Assembly (NCBI GenBank): GCA_003254925.1
Contig: QANZ01049841.1
Coordinates: 40,578-104,577, forward strand
DNA length: 64,000 bases
Origin: Chamaecrista fasciculata
Taxonomy: Eukaryota > Streptophyta > Magnoliopsida > Fabales > Fabaceae
Direction of reading: 5' to 3'
Position numbers and translations under genes: made by a program. Every line of letters begins with the position of its first letter. Within the stretch, counting starts at the first letter, position 1. The notes under the pieces were generated by a model. It had not been told where the DNA came from and made no database searches. It saw only the letters and a list, made by a program, of their open reading frames with translations. This document shows, one piece after another, positions 34,355 through 45,134 of this stretch.

Positions 34355-35828
34355 TGATCAAGCCATATTTTAATATATTTTCTTAAGGCATTTTGTAACA
34401 TTTTACTATGTTTATTGAGCTTAATTGTATAATCTTGCCTTAGAATATAGTATTTTGGTTATGTGCATAAAATTATGTATTTTGGGCTAAAATGTGTAAG
34501 TTTCTCGTGTTTTTATGAATTTGAGATTATTACAGGCCCTTGTGAAGTGTTTTCAGGATAGATTTTGAGCAAACATCACAAGTAAAGGACCAAAATGAAA
34601 GGCAAAAGCAAATCATAGGAAAAAATGCAAATTGCAACAGTGAGTACTGTAGCAGTGAATAGTAACTTCGGCACTGTAGCAAAGTTACTGTAGCGGTCGG
34701 TGCACTATAGCAGTGATGTAAGCGATGTCTTCAGCATGATGCAAGCGATGATGTTAGCATGACTTAAACAATGACGTCGACGTCATCTTCACTGTAGCAG
34801 TCGAAAAATTTGCCTATAAATAGCGTCGAATGGAATTAAAGCGAAATCCATCATTATTTTTCTCATCTATCCCTCTCTTTTCACTCATATATATATATAT
34901 ATATATATATTTATATTATTATAATATTGTAATGGCATTCATAGATTTAATTTATTCTATTTGGGATATTATTTCTTTTATGTCTTGCTAATTTTCTTAG
35001 TCCGAGAGAGAGTCTAATTATGGCCTGAGCTAGGAACTTCAATCACGGGAGTTTGTTATTATTTTTAAGTTTCATTTAAGATTTTAATTATCTTGTTGAG
35101 ATTAATTATTATCTTATGTGTAACTTATTGACTTTGGTTTAAGAGATTGTGTTTTAATATTGTTTATTTATTCTATTATCCCACCTTTGGCCGGTTCTAT
35201 CTTGTTGATCTTATCGCCTAGGATGGTACCTCCTATATGGATGATTTTGTCTCATATGCTTTAGTCACCACTAATTATTGAGATTATTGGATCTAATTAT
35301 TTAATTTACGTAGTTGGAAAATTATTTAATTAACCAATAATCTAAGTCTCGGGGTTCAAAGACAATTTTTAAAAATGGTTCTTAAATAATAATTAACTCC
35401 CATATATTTTATCTAAGCAAGGATGGCTTAAATTTGATTTCTCTCGAGGACATTTATTTGATATTTCTCTCTCACTTATTTCATATTCAATATCTCTCTT
35501 TTATTTGTGTGTTGTTTATTTTAACTATTCCCTTATTTAATTGCATTAATCAACCACTTGTCACATATTTATACTCTGATTTTAATTAAGTGCACTATTA
35601 ATTATTGAAATTTTACAAGAGTTCCGCCAAGAGATCGACCATGGTTGTGCCATTCTATTGCATAACTTTGTACCTAATTGACCACTCACGACAAAGTGCG
35701 ATCAAAGGTGCAGACTGCAAAGATAAACACATTTGAGCGAACATCAATCCATGCTTGCACTGGATCTTCAACCCAGACATGAGAGCCTACAATGATGTTC
35801 ATAGGTGCAGACTGCAAAGATAAACACA
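34355..35828 (+). mobile_element. Athila-type LTR A (5' LTR) and spacer
   Basis: Begins TGATCAAGCCATATTTT where the palindrome ends and runs to just before the primer site. A TATA box (CTATAAATAG) is at 34814-34823. The upstream part has repeated 'actgtagca' motifs (about 34640-34800), which may be a regulatory repeat. The 3' boundary is uncertain because a 28-bp repeat (35706-35733 and 35803-35830) lies there. No 3' partner LTR was found. Confidence 0.6.
34814..34823 (+). promoter_or_regulatory. TATA box of LTR A
   Basis: CTATAAATAG, identical to the LTR-B TATA core, downstream of the 'actgtagca' repeats. Confidence 0.6.
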
Positions 35829-35837
35829 TTGGACAAT

Positions 35838-35855
35838 TGACGCCGTTGCCGGGGA
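35838..35855 (+). other. Athila primer binding site, element A
   Basis: TGACGCCGTTGCCGGGGA has one difference from the canonical tRNA-Asp-type Athila site. Confidence 0.8.
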
Positions 35856-36183
35856 ACTTCTTGGAAGTTCAACGGTTAATAGTGTCCAATTAATTAAAAT
35901 CATTTTTTATATAATTTTTTTAATTTTATTTGATTCTATTTGATAGATTTTATAACTGCTTTAATTTTATTTTTTTTTTATTATATTTCTCTTTCTTTTT
36001 TTTTATTTCTTTATTTTCTTTTTCTTTTATCAATTCTTGTAGAGAACATCATGGCAAGTTGCTTTCACCTTTCTTTGTTCTATTTTCGTCTTTTATTTTC
36101 TAATCCTCTTCTCTTATTTTTCTCAAATTTCAGTCACACAAATATACAAATTCTTCATTTTATTTTGTGTGGATAATTGATGT

Positions 36184-37254
36184 ATGCCAAGGAGATCTCA
36201 AAGGATTTTACTTCCATTTGATCCTGAAATTGAGAGAACTCTTAGAAAACTCAAAACAAGAAGAAGAGAGAGATTAGTAATTGAAACCGAAATGAATTTA
36301 ATCATGAACGAAGCTAATATAGAACGAGAAAGGGTTGAAGAAAATAATGTACAACCTAGGCCCATACCTAGGCAAACTATCAAGGAAGCTTCTCAGTCCC
36401 ATGCACATTTCTAAGCACTTTATAATGCTTATCCCGGATTTGAAGTGGATTTTGAAATTAAAGCACCTTTGTACCATAGTTTGCCTAAATTTCATGGTCT
36501 TGCTAATGAAAACCCACACATTCATTTACATTCATTATATTTACATTGCAGGACAATGAAACAAGTCACAGCCCAAGTGGAAGATGTGATGTGGAGAGTT
36601 TTCCACCTCACCTTGGAAGGAAAAGCAAGAGAGTGGTACACCCAGTTGGCCACATATGCACGGGATGCATACACCTCTTGGACAAATTTAAGGAGGGATT
36701 TCTTGGAAAAATATTTTCCATCCTCCCAAATCGCAGCTTCCAGAAAAGAAATCTTATCTGCAAGACAAGAAGCATATGAATCATTTTTTGAGTTTTGGAC
36801 TAGATTCCAAGAAATGCTGACCGAGTGCCCCAATCATCAACTTTCTGATAATCATTTGATTGAATTTTTCTACAATGGGATCTTCTGAAAAGACTCTGAC
36901 ATGCTCGATGCTTCAGCTGGTGGGTCACTTGAAGAATTGGAGGCAGAAAAAGCTTGGGATCTAATTAGAAAAATTCCCCTAAAACGACAACATTCAAGCC
37001 AGAGGGATGTCCGTGCAGTTCAAAAGATGGAATTAAGAGATCATGATCCACTTATGGAAAAACTAGTCCATCAGCTATCCTCAAAAATTAAAGAACTCAA
37101 ATCGCAACAATCTAATCACTCTCAATCTCAGTCATCAGCCTTGGTTGCTGCTTCTTGTACAATTTGTGACTCGTGTACACATATAACACGAGATTGTCTA
37201 AATGGAATTGAGGAAGTATCAGCCATGTATCAACTGAAACGAAGGCAATTTTAG
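36184..37254 (+). pseudogene. Athila gag, element A, three nonsense codons
   Basis: One continuous frame from the ATG at 36184, broken only by stops at 36412 (TAA), 36886 (TGA) and 37252 (TAG). Domains in order: basic N-terminus (MPRRSQRILLPFD), gag core (MKQVTAQVEDVMWRVFHLTL, REWYTQL, FPSSQIAASR, then FFEFWTRFQEMLTECP), and a zinc knuckle CTICDSCTHITRDC (CX2CX4HX4C). About 355 codons. After 37254 the typical post-knuckle text continues briefly, then breaks at about 37412 into LTR B. Protease and pol are absent. Confidence 0.85.
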
Positions 37255-37412
37255 AAACGACATCCATTCTCCAACACTTACAATCCTGGTTGGCAAAACC
37301 ATCCAAACTTTAAGTGGGGAAAAGGAAATCAAGCAGAACCTTCAGCATCCACCTTAATTGTCCCTGCTCAGCATGGATCAAGCTCCAATAGGAATTATGA
37401 CTTACAGATTTG

Positions 37413-38683
37413 ATCAGCCCAAAAGTGAACAAGTTATTTGGCCTTCTTTTGATATGTTTAAACTAATAATATATTATAATTCGACCAATTAATATGCTAA
37501 GGATTGCACCAAGGTGTGACGTAATAAAGTGGATAAAACAGGTTAATTAGCGTTTATTTATTGTACTTTATAAATAGGTGCTACTTAATGGTTTATTTAG
37601 TGTTTCAGACATCCAAACAGGGCCAAACCAGAAGGGAAATATCAAGAATCAACGAGAAGATCACATTAAGCACAAGATGTTCTTGTGCTGTTGGATGAGC
37701 CGCCGGCACAAAGGAGGTAATTCTCGCGGCGCACGTCTCTAAGAGTATATGACGTCAGCAAGTAAGTTTCATCGCAAAATTAGGCTAAGCCGTCACTTGC
37801 GCCAACGGCCCAAGTGAGAAGTCTCGCGGCACACACAACTTTGAATAGTAAAGATATGTTTTGAACAGCTAGGATTCAAGATATGAAGATATAATCGAAA
37901 TATTCCAGATATTTTTGTGCTTCTGTGTTGGGCCGCCGACGCAAGCAACGTCCCAAGCGCAAATCTTTTCCTTGACCTGCGGACCAAGCACACTACTCAT
38001 GCCTATAAATAGAGCTCATCTTTCCACGCTCAAAGCAGTCCAACTCCGATTTCAATAGTTTAGTATAGAATAGTTCTCTGCCTAAAGCATGAGTAACTAA
38101 ATAGGTAGATACTTGAGGAATACATCAAGGATGTGACTTGAGTTCACTATGTTTCATTGTAGAGTCCAGATGTTGATGTTGCATTTATGAGGTATGATCA
38201 ACTGCTTCATAGGTGATTGTTGAAGTTGTTTATATATTAGATTTATAGATCAATACTTTGTTAGGGAATGAAACCTTTGTTGGGAAATCACAGAGGGAGC
38301 GCAGCGGAAGAAATTAAAATTTTCGGGACTAAAACGTAATTAAAACTAAAGGCTAACTCTGTGATTCCTTCCAGGATCCACTAACTATGTTTATACCAGA
38401 TTAGAAAAGATGTTTACCTAGTTTTGATCNGGGCACAATCTCCAACAACCTTGATATTCCTGGAGTTTATGTCTTTCACGATTAATAAAGTTTTCTCTTT
38501 TAAACATGTTATTTACATGGTTGGTTTACTGAAGAGTGTTCTATCTATTTTAGAAATATAATTATGGTTACTATTGATTGTATATATATTTGTTTATTGT
38601 TCCATACTGCAATAATATAGATTGCCTTGAAGAGTTTTGACAAAGTGCTCATAATCCATTATTGGTTGAGTGATCGATCCTAT
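37413..38683 (+). mobile_element. LTR B, copy 2, with a short virus-derived head
   Basis: Aligns with 12893-13961. The first 40 bp (37413-37454) match the pararetrovirus ORF sequence that precedes LTR B at the first locus. The LTR proper starts at TGTTTAAAC (37455); TATA at 38003-38012. It is interrupted by an LTR-C insertion (38278-38447) and ends abruptly at 38683. Confidence 0.75.
38278..38447 (+). mobile_element. LTR-C element with exact 5-bp TSD, body collapsed at an n
   Basis: Starts TGTTGGGAAATCACAGAG and ends CACAATCTCCAACA. The exact repeat ACCTT flanks it (38273-38277 and 38448-38452). A single n at 38430 joins a head of about 150 bp to a 17-bp tail, so most of the element is missing from this assembly. 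Confidence 0.8.
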
Positions 38684-39473
38684 AGGGTTTTGAGAGAAAA
38701 ACAAGAAGGTGTTCTTGTTGATTGCGCCACCATCCTTTTAAGGTTCAAGAATTGTTCTTGAATTTTAGGGTAAATTACACTTTGGTACCCTGTGGTTTGA
38801 AACTTGACACTTTGGTACCCTGTGGTATTCTCCATTAACACTTTGGTACCCTTTGGAGCTATTTTGTAATTTTAACCATATCAAATTTTGCAAAAATTAC
38901 ATATTGACCCCAAAAAATTTTCAAAAAATTACAAATAGGTCCCTTGATACATATTATATAGGGACTAAAATGAAAAATTTAAAATTTTTTTGGGGTCAAT
39001 ATGTAATTTTTGTAAAATTTATTATGGTTAAAATTACAAAATAGCTCCAAAGGGTACCAAAGTGTTAATGGAGAATACCACAGGGTACCAAAGTGTCAAG
39101 TTTCAAACCACAGGGTACCAAAGTGAAATAGGGTCAAACCACAGGGTACCAAAGTGTAATTTACCCTGAATTTTAAGAACCGTAGATCGAGTTCCCTTGT
39201 TCTTTTGGAGAATAGAACTGAAGGCTAGCACCTTGGTGCCACTAAACTGCTCGTGTGGATTACTGGCAGAGGAAGGACACTTCGTGTGGACTTCTCAATT
39301 GCACTGTTCAACCAGACCGATTGAAACCTTGAGGTATAACTTTTCCTTCACCGGTTTAAATTCATCTAGCGGATCCGTAGGGAAATCAGTGAATGGCGTT
39401 TTTATTGTTTTTGGCGTTTAATTTTATTTTTAATTCCTCGCTTCCGCTGCGCCGCCTTGATGATTTCCCAACA
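38684..39473 (-). mobile_element. LTR-C fragment, reverse orientation, split by a MULE
   Basis: Complement of the first part of the LTR at 53901 (GGCTAGCACC, CGTGTGGATTACTGGCAGAG), ending TGATTTCCCAACA at 39473. A MULE (38768-39166) interrupts it. The far end is truncated at 38683. Confidence 0.75.
38768..39166. mobile_element. MULE-type MITE, 399 bp, 9-bp target duplication
   Basis: GGGTAAATTACACTTTGG and complement, exact flanking repeat TGAATTTTA at 38759-38767 and 39167-39175. Nearly the same sequence as the 14914 copy, suggesting recent activity. The empty site is readable in the LTR at 54196. Confidence 0.9.
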
Positions 39474-39544
39474 TAATTTTGGTCGGCTTATGATTTACCA
39501 AATAAAGTTTGAGATTCAGTTTTCTCAAATTATTTGGTAAATCA

Positions 39545-39713
39545 TGATGGAGATTATGCCCTAGGGCCAATCACCTCATAGATATGTTGTGAACATATCA
39601 ATTAATTTATAGAGATAATTTAATGGTTATCACATTATTAGCATGTTTACTATGATAACAGTCCATGATTAATTATGAGATAATTAATCNGCATGCGTGG
39701 CGATTTCCCAACA
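39545..39713 (-). mobile_element. LTR-C-related insertion, reverse, 5-bp TSD, body collapsed
   Basis: Left end TGATGGAGATTATGCCCTAG and right end GATTTCCCAACA are the complement of LTR-C tail and head. Exact AATCA flanks it (39540-39544 and 39714-39718). A single n at 39690 lies between tail and head. Confidence 0.8.
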
Positions 39714-40088
39714 AATCAGCAAGTCGATTAAAATTTTATTTTCCAGAGAAAAAAAAAGAAAGGAAAGTTAATGTTTATATATTGTAGATTTGACTTGTGA
39801 TCTAATGACTTTTAGAGAGATATGCAGGACCTGAGAAAAACAAGGAGATTTGCGTTATTTTTCCTCTGACCATTGCCAACTTTCACTGTCGAACTTCATC
39901 AGACTTACAACGACACTGGCGGGAATTTATTCAAGAGAGAACAAGGGTTGAGAGGTGAGGGAGAGTGAGATCATGTCACATGTGTATTTGGAGTTGGGAG
40001 AGGCGAGAGAGAAGATTGTAGATAATGAGAGGCGGTTATACTACTCTAAAGAAATGAGAAAGGGAGAGATTAGGTTTAGGGTTTCAGA

Positions 40089-40799
40089 TAGGGGTGTCAA
40101 AACGGGCTAGTCCATCCAATCCCGTGACAAGCTTAACTTCTCGTAGGCTGGGGAAAACCATCCCATTTATTAACGAGCTCAAAATACAATCCCCATAACC
40201 ACCCAATAAAGACCACAACCCATTTATTAACGGGCTCAAAATACAATCCCCATAGCCACTCAATAAAGCCCACTGTCTAAACAGGGTGGACCACGAGCCT
40301 TTGTTTTTTAAAAATTAAATTATTTTCTATTGGGCCAAAGGCCCTAAAATATGTTTTGCATCTTTTTTTTTGAATAGTTGTACTGGGCTGAAGATTGAGC
40401 TTTGATTTCAGGGAAGAGGATGCTAAGAATGACTATGTGTGAGTGTCTTAGTGAAATATGCAAGTTCTACCAAAAAAACAAAAGAAAAATTCAAGGGAAT
40501 TTTTTTTTGGTGTGTTTACCTTAGATTTAAGATTGGGCCACCAACCAAAAAGGAAAAATACATATAAAGAATAGAGTTTGATCGAGCAAGCAACAACAAT
40601 GAGCATCTCAGTTCTATTTTCTTTTTAAATGCGGGCCAACCAGCGACCAACCCCATCATAACCATTTAGCCTGTGGGCCAACCGGTCTAGATCATTTAGG
40701 CGAGCATTTAAACGAGTCCAAATCCTCCCGTTGAGGATCACCCATTTTGCGTGCGGGCTAGGTGGGGCTTGCGAGCCCTGACCCATTTTGATACCCCTA
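40089..40799. mobile_element. hAT-type MITE, 'gggtgtcaaaatgggt' family, copy 3
   Basis: TAGGGGTGTCAAAACGGGC and ATTTTGATACCCCTA ends. Flanks GTTTCAGA and GTTTTAGA agree at 7 of 8 bases, the best-preserved target duplication of this family in the window. An internal duplication of 'cccatttattaacgggctc' text is near 40160-40230. Confidence 0.75.
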
Positions 40800-42360
40800 G
40801 TTTTAGAGATGTTTTAAATGATATCATATTTGGCCTTTTTAAATTAAATATTAGTTTTTAGGATGAAACCTTATTATCTCTATGAACCAATAACTACTTA
40901 GAAAAATCTTTAAACAATATTACATTGAAAGTAATTTTTTTTTGTATTATTATTCATATTTAATAGCTATTAAATTAAATTCAAATATCTAGTAGAAGAA
41001 AAATTTTTAAAAAAAATCAATATTATCTCTAATGTATTATTTTTAAATTTAGATATTATCTATTTTTTTACACTTTTTAATAAAACTCTATATATATTTA
41101 TATCTGGATATTTCTATTATTTATAATTTATTTGATATTTAAATATTTTAATTTTAAATTATATGTTCTCTAAAATTTCAATTTTGATATTTAAAATTTG
41201 TTATATATCATTATAAGTTAAGTAATAATTTCAAGTTTAAATTTAAATTTACTACTAATTGATTTATATGTATATATATCTATATTTAATACTTTTTAAT
41301 TTAATTGATTAGACAATTGACTTAGTGACCTGGCAATTAAACTAGTGATCCAATCTCCCTATTAGCCCTTATCCGGGCCAATGATTGACTCAAGATTTTG
41401 AACTATGGTTTGTATGAAAATAAATCCTCCAAATCTCACACATTATAATATTTAAACATCCAAAAAAATAACTAAACACACCGTAATATTGCAAAAATTT
41501 ATAATGTAACCCTTGTTTAACTATGTCCTCAAAGCTTTTATTGCTTAATCTTCATGATAATATACACAACAATATTAGCTAACTCTACATTTTTTTGTGA
41601 CAATAATAATGACGAATTTGTGCTTTGTTTGGATGAATTCCCCGTGTATTTGTTATTGTATCATCCCTAGAAGAAATGGCATGATGTTCCTTAAATGACA
41701 AGCCAGATACATTATTGAACATTGTTTTGTTGTTGTGTTGTGACCTATGTAGATTATTTTCTTCCAATGTTAACTCAACCAATGAAATTTGGTAAACCAA
41801 ATGTAAGTGAAACTTTAACTCTATCAATTGGAATTATTTAGGCAATTCTCAAGGATGAATTTTAGTCCAAAATTTCTTAAAATAGTATTTCTTAAGTTTG
41901 GTCAGCCTTCATTGTATTTTAGTTTTATTAATGTATTTTTTTATTTATATAATTTAATTATTTTATACCTTTATCAAACTTGAGATAATAACAATTATTA
42001 AAATTGGGGAACTTAGACATGTTCCTATGTTCAAATCAAAAACATGAATACAATCATAAAGAACCTATACATTTTCCTAAGTTTTTAGGGAAACTCAATA
42101 TTCACAATCAGTACATAGTATAACATATACCAAATTCCTCAACATATTTAAATGTCAACAAAACATTTTAGAGAGCGAGATAGCAAATATATATCTCATA
42201 CATATATTAAACACAAACCCCAAAAACAAATTTTGGGAAAGGGATAAATATATCCCTATAAATTTTTTGATCAACAAAGTCCTTGAGATTATAGCACTAA
42301 TATAACAAGATTCATATACCATGCGTAGGATTTTAGATCTCCGAGACACAGCCAAATACA

Positions 42361-44284
42361 AACAATAATTACACATTTAGACAAATATAAAAACGCATTG
42401 CTGAAGCTACTAATCTAGATGTCATCGCTAATATCTTAGATCTTGCTAGTGCTTTGCTTCATCAGAAGTCACCTCCAAGCGTCGATCAATTTGTATCCTC
42501 TATCTTTATTGTCTCTACATTTCTTTGAATTTAGGTTAATCTAATCCGTCCAAAAAATCTAATGCTAGTTGTAATTCCACATCACCTAACTAAACCAAAT
42601 GCACCATTTTGTTTAGTCTTCTTCCACCATCTCTATAAATCTACTCTCATTTCATAACCCTTCATTTCACTAACTTCATATCCATTTCTCTCTACGCCAT
42701 TTAGGTTGAGAGCATATGCTTGATTTCATTTTTAATTTGTTAATGAGCAAGCTCTGTTAAAAGTTAAAACTTAGATGGGTCAATAAGCAAATGGATTTTT
42801 ACATTTTGTGATAATATGGAGGTGTCTTGTTAAGGTAATAGAATGTGAGGTATTGACATTTGAAAATGGAAATAATTCACTTGGAAACGGTAAATAAGAA
42901 TTTGACAATTATGCATCTGCTTCTGCTCTTGGAAATAATTTTACTTCGCATACTACCCACCTTGCCAAATTTACAAATTTTGTTTTTGTTTTGGAATGTG
43001 GGTTCTGATGGATGACATCAATGGTCAATTCAAGAAGTGGATAAAGCTTTCATCTTTTCAAACTGCTTTTCCTGCAATTCCATTTTCTATTGCTTCCACA
43101 ATTCCACCTCCAATTCCATTATTTTGGTTCTAGAAAAGGATTTAGTCACTTAGAGCAGTCAGAGGATAGAATTGTAAATGAAGGAGATGATATATAAAGG
43201 AAAAAAATTCTTGTGAATGGTGCATTTTGCGGCAAAATAGGTGACGTGTCAAATAGGAAGATGTTAGATTAATCAAATGGCCTAAAAGCACCAAATTATA
43301 TTACTGAGATGTCCAGTGAATTCAAATTTCAGAGGATTTGTTACCAGTGTTGATCTCCTCTGCACTAAATGGTGGACTATATCTACTAGAGGTTAAGTCA
43401 CATGTAGATGGCTGATCCGCGGAAGAACTTTTTGAGAGAGAGAAAATGTAAATGTGCTCTCCCAATATGAGAGCGCCCTTTCCAACACATGGAATGAACA
43501 ACTTAAATGATGAGGGAATACTTCTATTTATTAGAGAAAGAGAGAACTCAAAAGACAAAGTTATCTTGTGTGAACCTTGTGATGCATACCCTTATCATTG
43601 CCTCCTTTCCAAGCGGCGTGTGTAGCCTCGACATGAAGCCATTCTGGTGCCTTCTCTTCATCTCTCCACGTACAATCTTTTTTAACGGGTCAACTCATGA
43701 TCCAATTGGACTCTCCATGGGAAAATATTTGAGCTAAAAAATCCAACAATTAATTATAAAAATGTTGTTTGAATTGAATATATATATATATCATTTATTA
43801 GAAAGATCTCTATACATTTTTCCTTATAATACCCACAAACATTGATTGCGGTTGCAATTTCAGTTTTGTTACAAAGTTTTTAATATTACTCAAAAACTGG
43901 AACCAATAATTTATGCTTTTGTATGGTTGTATTTGAAACTATACTTATGCATTAATAACTCATGTAATAAAATCTAATTTAAAAACTAGACTGGGTCGGC
44001 CTGTTCAACCAGGAACGAGAACTTGATCCGGTCCTAATCAAAGAAAAAATCGAACAGAAATAAAACTGGTCACAGACTGGATTAACTGGTCAAAACTTAG
44101 AAAATGGGTAAAAACCAATCAAGTTCGCAAATAAACCGATTCAGAGACCAGAGTTATGAAATGAAGGAGAAAAAAAAGAATAAAGCAAGAAATATATAAA
44201 TAACATAGAGTAGAAGAAAGAGAGTAGCGACTCGGCAACATAAGAAAAAATCATCTCAGTTGTAAGAAGAGCAGTCTCTCTTTG
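42361..44284. other. Intergenic, no supported gene
   Basis: AT-rich with short ORFs of no recognised family (for example a 78-codon minus-strand frame at 43322-43558). 43970-44160 has 'gttcaaccag/actggtc' motifs typical of worn hAT-type MITEs. The promoter of the Ca2+-ATPase may be in this stretch or in the gap, but I cannot place it. Confidence 0.5.
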
Positions 44285-44594
44285 ACAACAAAGGCTCCGT
44301 TTGGTAGGGAGGAGATGAGGTTTACAATGTAAAAGGGCACGGTTTTCAAGATTTTCTTGTGTTTGGTATGGTAATTTGAGCTATGTAAAGTGGATTACAA
44401 TGTAAAGGGCTTTACATTACATAGGCCATTTTTCTTTACTTCACATTTCTGATGTAATCCAAGTCTACCTAGGGAATTATGGTAGAATTCCTAATTTGCC
44501 CCTCTCACTCCCATCTCATCTCCTCCCCAAATGGTGAACGGCGGCGGCGGCGGCGGTGCACGGCGGCGCCGACCACCGTGGACGGTGGCTCCGA
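44285..44594. repeat. Likely MITE end, cut by the assembly gap
   Basis: 'GGCTCCGTTTGGTAGGGAGG' is typical of the outer end of a plant MITE, followed by pairs of 'tttacaatgtaaa'-like palindromes. It runs into a CGG-rich tract (44530-44590) and then Ns. The ORFs crossing the gap from here are artefacts of N translation. Confidence 0.5.
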
Positions 44595-45134
44595 NNNNNN
44601 NNNNNNNNNNNNNNNNNNNNNNNNNNNNNNNNNNNNNNNNNNNNNNNNNNNNNNNNNNNNNNNNNNNNNNNNNNNNNNNNNNNNNNNNNNNNNNNNNNNN
44701 NNNNNNNNNNNNNNNNNNNNNNNNNNNNNNNNNNNNNNNNNNNNNNNNNNNNNNNNNNNNNNNNNNNNNNNNNNNNNNNNNNNNNNNNNNNNNNNNNNNN
44801 NNNNNNNNNNNNNNNNNNNNNNNNNNNNNNNNNNNNNNNNNNNNNNNNNNNNNNNNNNNNNNNNNNNNNNNNNNNNNNNNNNNNNNNNNNNNNNNNNNNN
44901 NNNNNNNNNNNNNNNNNNNNNNNNNNNNNNNNNNNNNNNNNNNNNNNNNNNNNNNNNNNNNNNNNNNNNNNNNNNNNNNNNNNNNNNNNNNNNNNNNNNN
45001 NNNNNNNNNNNNNNNNNNNNNNNNNNNNNNNNNNNNNNNNNNNNNNNNNNNNNNNNNNNNNNNNNNNNNNNNNNNNNNNNNNNNNNNNNNNNNNNNNNNN
45101 NNNNNNNNNNNNNNNNNNNNNNNNNNNNNNNNNN
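44595..45134. other. Assembly gap, 540 Ns
   Basis: All n. It hides the right end of the MITE, the start codon and the N-terminus of the Ca2+-ATPase. Confidence 1.

Larger units (their letters stand above)
39474..42360 (+). repeat. Repeat unit R, copy 4 (interrupted)
   Basis: Begins with a palindrome-arm piece (39474-39544), is interrupted by an LTR-C insertion (39545-39713), then continues through the 'ggtttagggtttcaga' end, the MITE (40089-40799), the AT-rich block and a region (about 42000-42350) matching 28000-28347. 41206-41999 is AT-rich spacer without a counterpart. No gene. Confidence 0.7.

Noticed and set aside
36522..36833. Minus-strand 103-codon ORF over Athila gag A
   Set aside because: Shadow of the gag frame on the other strand.
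43322..43737. Overlapping 78- and 76-codon ORFs as a small gene
   Set aside because: No recognisable domain, no splice context, and composition equals the surrounding intergenic DNA.
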